Of a DNA stretch of 9,594 nucleotides, positions 6,217 to 9,594 are shown in pieces; position 1 is the first letter of the stretch; the number at the start of each line of letters is the position of its first letter. Source of the DNA: JAHFUI01 sp041485905 (lineage in GTDB: Bacteria > Acidobacteriota > Vicinamibacteria > Vicinamibacterales > CAVVIG01); the NCBI GenBank assembly GCA_041485905.1, contig JBGPKK010000178.1:1-9594 (forward strand). The letters are read 5' to 3'. The position numbers and the translations under genes were made by a program. The notes beneath the pieces were generated by a model that was given only the letters and a program-made list of their open reading frames with translations, did not search any database and was not told where the DNA came from.

Positions 6217-7170
6217 ATGAACCGCACGGTGCGGCTGTCGGCGCTGATCGTCGTGTTGTTCGCGGTCGTCGGCCGGGCTCAGAATCCGTCGCCGCGGCAA
6301 GCGGCGATCCCGGGCGTCGTTGCAGCCGATGCCGCCGTGGAGCTGGTCCGCGGAGGATTTCAAGGCCTCGAAGGGCCGGTCGCGACACCCGACGGGGGGC
6401 TGTACTTCAGCGACATCACCGCGAATCGCACCTACAAGCTTGATCCGACCGGCGCCATTTCGATCCGGCGCGAGAACACCAACGGCACGAACGGTCTTTT
6501 CCTGCTGACGGATGGCCGGCTGTTGGGGGCCGAAGGCGGCGGCGGCCGGATTACCGCCGTGACCCCGGACGGTCGCGTGACTTCGCTCGCCTCCGAATCC
6601 TCTGGCAAACCGTTGCGATCGCCCAACGATCTCATCGCCGACAAGAAGGGTGGCATCTACTTCACCGATCCGGCGCCTCGACCGTCGCCGAACGCTGCGC
6701 CCAAGGAACCGGGCAATGTTCAGTACATCCGGCCGGACGGAAGGGTGCTGCTGCTCGACGATCAGATCAGAAGACCGAACGGGATCACATTGAGTCTCGA
6801 CGAACGAACGCTGTACGTCGATGACACCGAAGGCGAGTACGTGTACGCATTCGACGTGCAACCTGACGGCGGCGTCAGGAACAAGCGTCCGTTCGCGAAA
6901 CTGCGTGAGCCCGAACAGGGGTCGCTCGGCCCGCGAAGTCGCGCTGACGGCATGGCGCTCGATTCGAAGGGCCGGCTCTACGTGGCGACGGCGTCCGGCG
7001 TGCAAGTGGTCGATCCCAAAGGCCAGTACCTGGGGACGATTCACGTTCCGTCCGTCGCGCGCAATGTGGCGTTCGCTGGACCAGAACGCCGGACCTTGTA
7101 CATGACAGCGCTCGAGTCGCTGTACCGTCTGCAAACGATCGCCGAAGGACCCAAGGGACGCGCCAAGTAG
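6217..7170 (+). CDS. Gene D: exported SMP-30/gluconolactonase-like six-bladed beta-propeller hydrolase
   Basis: This is a predicted periplasmic lactonase or esterase-like hydrolase of the SMP-30/gluconolactonase/LRE family, 317 residues, close to the family size plus a leader. The signal peptide is MNRTVRLSALIVVLFAVVGRAQ. The metal-site residues known from SMP-30 have counterparts in the expected order: Glu52 in GLEGPVATPDGGLYFSD, Asn137 in SPNDLIAD, Asn188 in RRPNGITLS and Asp244 in RADGMALD. Repeated blade motifs (GGLYFSD, GGIYFTD, RTLYVDD, GRLYVATASG) support the propeller. The start is set by AAAGG six bases upstream and by the signal peptide; an in-frame ATG at 6139 is rejected. Gene E follows after 15 bases. 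The lack of several His residues argues against a PAL-type lyase. Family members hydrolyse sugar lactones or phosphotriesters; the substrate here is unknown. Confidence 0.88.
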   Translation: MNRTVRLSALIVVLFAVVGRAQNPSPRQAAIPGVVAADAAVELVRGGFQGLEGPVATPDGGLYFSDITANRTYKLDPTGAISIRRENTNGTNGLFLLTDGRLLGAEGGGGRITAVTPDGRVTSLASESSGKPLRSPNDLIADKKGGIYFTDPAPRPSPNAAPKEPGNVQYIRPDGRVLLLDDQIRRPNGITLSLDERTLYVDDTEGEYVYAFDVQPDGGVRNKRPFAKLREPEQGSLGPRSRADGMALDSKGRLYVATASGVQVVDPKGQYLGTIHVPSVARNVAFAGPERRTLYMTALESLYRLQTIAEGPKGRAK

Positions 7171-7185
7171 TGATGAGGTGATTGC

Positions 7186-7596
7186 ATGCGAATCAAAGCA
7201 GGCGTCGCGATCGCGGTAGGTCTCCTGCCGGCTCTGCTGGTCACACCCGCGCGGGCGCACCACGCGTTCGCAGCGGAATTCGATGCGGGCAAGCCGGTGA
7301 AGTTCGAGGGCGCAACCGTTGTGAAGATGGAGTGGGTGAACCCGCACGCGTGGATCCACATCGACGTGCCCGCGGCCGGCGGCAAAGTCGAACGATGGGC
7401 GATCGAGGCTGGCACGCCCAACGTGCTCTACCGGCGGGGCTTTACGAAGGAGTCGCTCGCAACGGGAACGAAGATCGTCGTCGACGGTTACCGCGCCAAG
7501 GACGGAACGCATAGGGCGAACGGCAGGAGCCTCACGTTCGCCGATGGGCGAACGCTGTTCGTGGGTTCGTCCGGCACCGGGGCCCCGGAACAGTGA
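7186..7596 (+). CDS. Gene E: DUF6152-like small periplasmic protein
   Basis: This 136-residue exported protein resembles the DUF6152 family, whose function is unknown. The signal peptide runs to about residue 24 (LVTPARA-HH). The mature protein starts with the characteristic block HHAFAAEFDAGKPVKFEG, followed by MEWVNPHAWIHIDV and IEAGTPNVLYRRGF. The fold looks like a small beta-barrel or OB-like unit. The His pair at the mature N-terminus and the His in NPHAWIHI could bind metal, but this is speculation. GAGGTG (7175-7180) stands five bases before the ATG. It lies 15 bases after gene D and 31 before gene F, so the three are probably one transcript. The family is often found beside secreted proteins of Acidobacteriota and Proteobacteria (from memory). 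Confidence 0.85.
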   Translation: MRIKAGVAIAVGLLPALLVTPARAHHAFAAEFDAGKPVKFEGATVVKMEWVNPHAWIHIDVPAAGGKVERWAIEAGTPNVLYRRGFTKESLATGTKIVVDGYRAKDGTHRANGRSLTFADGRTLFVGSSGTGAPEQ

Positions 7597-7597
7597 A

Positions 7598-7611
7598 ATT
7601 CACAATTCACA
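7598..7611. repeat. Tandem 7-bp direct repeat between genes E and F
   Basis: ATTCACA occurs twice in tandem (7598-7604, 7605-7611). The first copy overlaps a small dyad, GTGAA-A-TTCAC (7593-7603), that includes the stop codon of gene E. It is probably incidental, but it lies right before the ribosome site of gene F. Confidence 0.35.
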
Positions 7612-7627
7612 GCGGAAGGTCGCCAAG

Positions 7628-7999
7628 ATGAAGACTGTGATACTCGTCGTCGCCCTGTGCGTCGCGTCGTTCGGTCCCGCAACCGCTCAAACGGCGAAGC
7701 CGCTGCGGATTGCGGTCTCCAGCAGCTCGGTCCAACTCAAAACGTGGTTCATCGAAGACCTGAAGACGGCACAACCAGAGGCCGGGCTGTCGATCGAATT
7801 CGTCGACAGAACAGATGCTCGACGCGATTACCTCGTATTGGTCCACCAAATCGGCGGCATGGCGAACGTCGTGATTGCGTTAGACCGGAGCGGAGAGGTC
7901 GCGGCGTCAGTGGTCCACTCAGGTTGGATCTCTGGTAAGGGCGTAATGGAGGCCTCCGCCGTCGAACTCGCGAAAAAACTGGCGTCCATCACAAAGTAG
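7628..7999 (+). CDS. Gene F: small exported protein of unknown function
   Basis: I do not recognise this 123-residue protein. It has a clear signal peptide (MKTVILVVALCVASFGPATAQ, cleavage near ATA-Q or TAQ-T) with no lipobox. The mature part of about 100 residues has an alternating alpha/beta look: LRIAVSSSSVQLKTWFIEDL, SIEFVDRTDARRDYLVLVHQ, MANVVIALDRSGEVAASVVHSG and a C-terminal helix ASAVELAKKLASITK. There is no cysteine in the mature part. GGAAGG (7614-7619) stands eight bases before ATG 7628; an upstream in-frame ATG at 7544 lies inside gene E and would bury the signal peptide. It is the last gene of the D-E-F group and faces gene G tail to tail. Confidence 0.8.
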   Translation: MKTVILVVALCVASFGPATAQTAKPLRIAVSSSSVQLKTWFIEDLKTAQPEAGLSIEFVDRTDARRDYLVLVHQIGGMANVVIALDRSGEVAASVVHSGWISGKGVMEASAVELAKKLASITK

Positions 8000-8013
8000 T
8001 TATCGCGCGACGA

Positions 8014-8029
8014 GCGGGAGCGTGCCCGC
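8014..8029. terminator. Weak hairpin between convergent genes F and G
   Basis: GCGGG (8014-8018) pairs with CCCGC (8025-8029) in the 49-bp gap between the stop of F (7999) and the stop of G (8049). Its place suits a bidirectional terminator, but the stem is short and has no T-tract on either side. Confidence 0.3.
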
Positions 8030-8048
8030 CTCCGAATAAAGGTTCTCC

Positions 8049-9050
8049 CTACGGCGGATTGCCGTCCACGTGACGCTCGTATGCCGCTTCGCCTCGCGGC
8101 ACTCTCCGCGTGACGTCAATTCTCATCGTCTTTCCCGTCCATCGCCTGACCAGTTGTTGCTTGCGGAGGTGCCCCAAGGCGGTCTCCTCCGCCATCTCCT
8201 GGCATCTGAATTCCATCAACTGCGCATTCGGTTCGAGACGACGATAGATCGGCATGCTGATCTTCCAGGGGCGGGTGAACACCTTCGGGTCTTCGATCGT
8301 GGCCTCGTAGTGGAACGCGTCGCGGCTGATTGAAGTGTACCGTTCGACCACGTGGAGGGCGTCGCTATGGAAGTCCCCTGACCTGTCGAACCACGTCTGC
8401 GCCGTGAAGCTCGAGACGTCGACCACAAGCGTGTCGCCTTCCCATTTTGCGACGGAGTGTCCCATGAAGGCTTCGGCCGGGTAGGGGGCGACCTCGTCCA
8501 GATGAAGCGTGCGCACGGCGCCAGCGAACTCGAAGACCATCATGATCTTGTTCGTGCTCTGAATGATCTGGAATTTGTACGGCATGTACATGGCGCGCGG
8601 CGTGCCCGGCAGGTAGCACGCGATTTCCGGATCGCGGTCCAGCCAGTTGTCGAAATTCTCCTTCTTTCGCTTCGCCGCCCACGGCTGGTACGGGATTTCG
8701 TCGCCCTCGACCACGCCGACATCGGGCGGCACCCAGCCGATCGCGCCCAGCGCAACGACCGGCGCGGCCAGCACCGGCACGTCTTTGTACACACCGGGCT
8801 GAGCCACCATCGGACGCGCGGCATGGGTCAGCAGGTCCCAGTTCGCGCCGTTGTTGGCCTGCCAGACGCCGCTGAAGTCCGGTTTTCCGCCGACCGTGCG
8901 CGGCACTTGCGGCCCCCCTGGGGTCTGTGCGTCCAACGGGGCCTGAGGCCTTGCAGTTTGACCGGCGGTTTGCTTCATAGACAAAGCAAGAACGCCGACG
9001 ACCAAGGCTGTCACGATCGCGACAAGCGCCTCTCGGAAGCGGTTCCGCAT
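8049..9050 (-). CDS. Gene G: exported protein of the PDFSGVW / WEGDTLVVDV family, function unknown
   Basis: This 333-residue secreted protein belongs to a large, uncharacterised family abundant in Acidobacteriota (from memory). Residues 1 to about 31 are a signal peptide (MRNRFREALVAIVTALVVG..., TAGQ). Typical family blocks follow: GKPDFSGVWQ at 55-64, then PEIACYLPGTPRAMYMPYKF, IIQSTNKIMMVFEFAGAVRT, EAFMGHSVAKWEGDTLVVDV, FDRSGDFHSDALHVVERYT and IEDPKVFTRPW. The conserved His, Asp and Trp residues hint at a binding pocket, but no catalytic motif is known. Two cysteines lie in the mature part (IACYLPG and FRCQEM). The start at 9050-9048 is favoured by AAGGGAG (9063-9057) six bases upstream and by the signal peptide; an in-frame ATG at 9125 would add 25 polar residues. 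It converges on F and diverges from H. Confidence 0.85.
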   Translation of the reverse strand: MRNRFREALVAIVTALVVGVLALSMKQTAGQTARPQAPLDAQTPGGPQVPRTVGGKPDFSGVWQANNGANWDLLTHAARPMVAQPGVYKDVPVLAAPVVALGAIGWVPPDVGVVEGDEIPYQPWAAKRKKENFDNWLDRDPEIACYLPGTPRAMYMPYKFQIIQSTNKIMMVFEFAGAVRTLHLDEVAPYPAEAFMGHSVAKWEGDTLVVDVSSFTAQTWFDRSGDFHSDALHVVERYTSISRDAFHYEATIEDPKVFTRPWKISMPIYRRLEPNAQLMEFRCQEMAEETALGHLRKQQLVRRWTGKTMRIDVTRRVPRGEAAYERHVDGNPP

Positions 9051-9177
9051 GCGCAGCTCCCTTCGATACCCGAGAACAGACGGTTTACCGCGAGCACTGT
9101 CGTGGAACTCAGGTCTCGATGTCAAGCCGTACCGCGCGTCCTGGATGTATCATGGACCCGCTCGAGGGAGGGATGTG
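9051..9177. promoter_or_regulatory. Divergent promoter region between genes G and H
   Basis: This 127-bp spacer must start both genes. On the minus strand, TTGACA (9125-9120) is followed after 18 bp by GACAGT (9101-9096, three of six matches), with a leader of about 40 bases to G. On the plus strand, TATCAT (9148-9153, preceded by TG) is a possible -10 for H, with a leader of about 18 bases and GGGAGGG (9166-9172) as ribosome site; its -35 is poor. Both calls are tentative. The close back-to-back arrangement would allow joint control. Confidence 0.35.
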
Positions 9178-9594
9178 ATGGCCTCTCGCTTTTTCGTGCT
9201 GATCACCGCGCTGGCGTTCCTGGCTGAAGGGCTTGTTGTTGCCACACACGCGCAGTCGGGCCAGTCGGCAGCAAGTCCTGGACAGGCATTTCGCACGGCG
9301 TGGGGCGATCCCGACTTGCAGGGCATCTGGAGCGGCGAAACGCTGACGCCCTTGCAGCGACCGGCCCGGTTCGCCAACAAGCCGGTCCTCACGCCTGAGG
9401 AGGCGGCCAAAGTCGTCGCTGAAGTACTGGCACGTCCCGGCCGCGAGGATCGATCGGCTCGCGGCACCGAGAAGGACGTCGCGGGCGCGTACAACCAGCT
9501 CTTTGTTCAGCGCGGCACTGAACTGTCTGACGGCCGCACGTCGCTGATCGTCGATCCACCCGATGGGAGGATTCCCCCATTCGCTCCTCAGGCA
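9178..9594 (+). CDS. Gene H: exported protein of the PDLQGIW family, N-terminal 139 residues, cut by window edge
   Basis: The frame is open from ATG 9178 to the right edge, so the C-terminus is missing. Residues 1 to about 27 are a signal peptide (MASRFFVLITALAFLAEG..., THAQ). The mature part has the family signature GDPDLQGIW at 43-51, followed by SGETLTPLQRP, PVLTPEEAAKVVA and SLIVDPPDGRIPPF. These blocks belong to the same broad, uncharacterised secreted family as gene G. Complete members usually continue with a second half carrying a WEGDTLVV block like that in G (from memory). GGGAGGG (9166-9172) stands five bases before the start. A nearer ATG at 9173 meets a stop at once and is not used. 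Function unknown. Confidence 0.85.
   Translation, partial: MASRFFVLITALAFLAEGLVVATHAQSGQSAASPGQAFRTAWGDPDLQGIWSGETLTPLQRPARFANKPVLTPEEAAKVVAEVLARPGREDRSARGTEKDVAGAYNQLFVQRGTELSDGRTSLIVDPPDGRIPPFAPQA

Noticed and set aside
6217..7170. Gene D as a true peptidyl-alpha-hydroxyglycine lyase (PAL)
   Set aside because: PAL needs several zinc-binding histidines; D has almost none and instead carries the Glu-Asn-Asn-Asp set of SMP-30.
6157..7512. 451-codon minus-strand open frame opposite genes D and E
   Set aside because: The plus strand has two well-supported genes with family motifs and ribosome sites; the antisense product is Arg-rich and motif-free.
8457..9227. 256-codon plus-strand open frame across genes G and H
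   Set aside because: It is antisense to most of G and runs out of frame into the start of H; no motif, signal peptide or ribosome site supports it.

Overview
The window looks like chromosomal DNA of a high-GC environmental bacterium, most likely an Acidobacteriota member, perhaps Vicinamibacteria-like. The reasons are a duplicated FtsX/MacB-type orphan permease (ADOP), a DUF6152-type protein, two secreted proteins of the 'PD(L/F)xG(I/V)W' family, and the overall coding style. This placement comes from remembered family distributions, not from a search. All eight genes appear to encode exported or membrane proteins. No tRNA, rRNA, CRISPR array, insertion sequence or integrase was seen.

Layout. 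Positions 1-1466 (minus) hold the N-terminal 488 residues of an ADOP-type permease that runs off the left edge. A 203-bp divergent spacer separates it from a rightward three-gene cluster. Gene A (1670-3037) is an exported one-heme cytochrome c joined to a copper type II (PHM/DBH-like) monooxygenase. Gene B (3034-3933) is an exported beta-rich protein with an Ig/PKD-like domain and overlaps A by ATGA. Gene C (3971-6028) is one polypeptide carrying a B-like half followed by an A-like half.

After a 188-bp spacer full of dyad symmetries comes a second rightward group. Gene D (6217-7170) is an exported SMP-30/gluconolactonase-like beta-propeller, E (7186-7596) is a DUF6152-like periplasmic protein, and F (7628-7999) is a small exported protein of unknown function. 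Gene G (8049-9050, minus) converges on F. Gene H (9178 to the right edge, plus) diverges from G. G and H appear to be distant members of one large secreted family of unknown function.

The centre of interest is A-B-C. Both A and C keep a CXXCH heme motif and a plausible full set of the six copper ligands of the PHM/DBH fold (His-His...His for CuH, His-x-His...Met for CuM). This suggests periplasmic copper monooxygenases with their own heme domain, which could deliver electrons where the animal enzymes use ascorbate. C is a natural fusion of B and A in reverse gene order, so B is probably a partner of A. The following propeller hydrolase D could act on an oxygenated product. That is inference from neighbourhood only, and the substrate is unknown.
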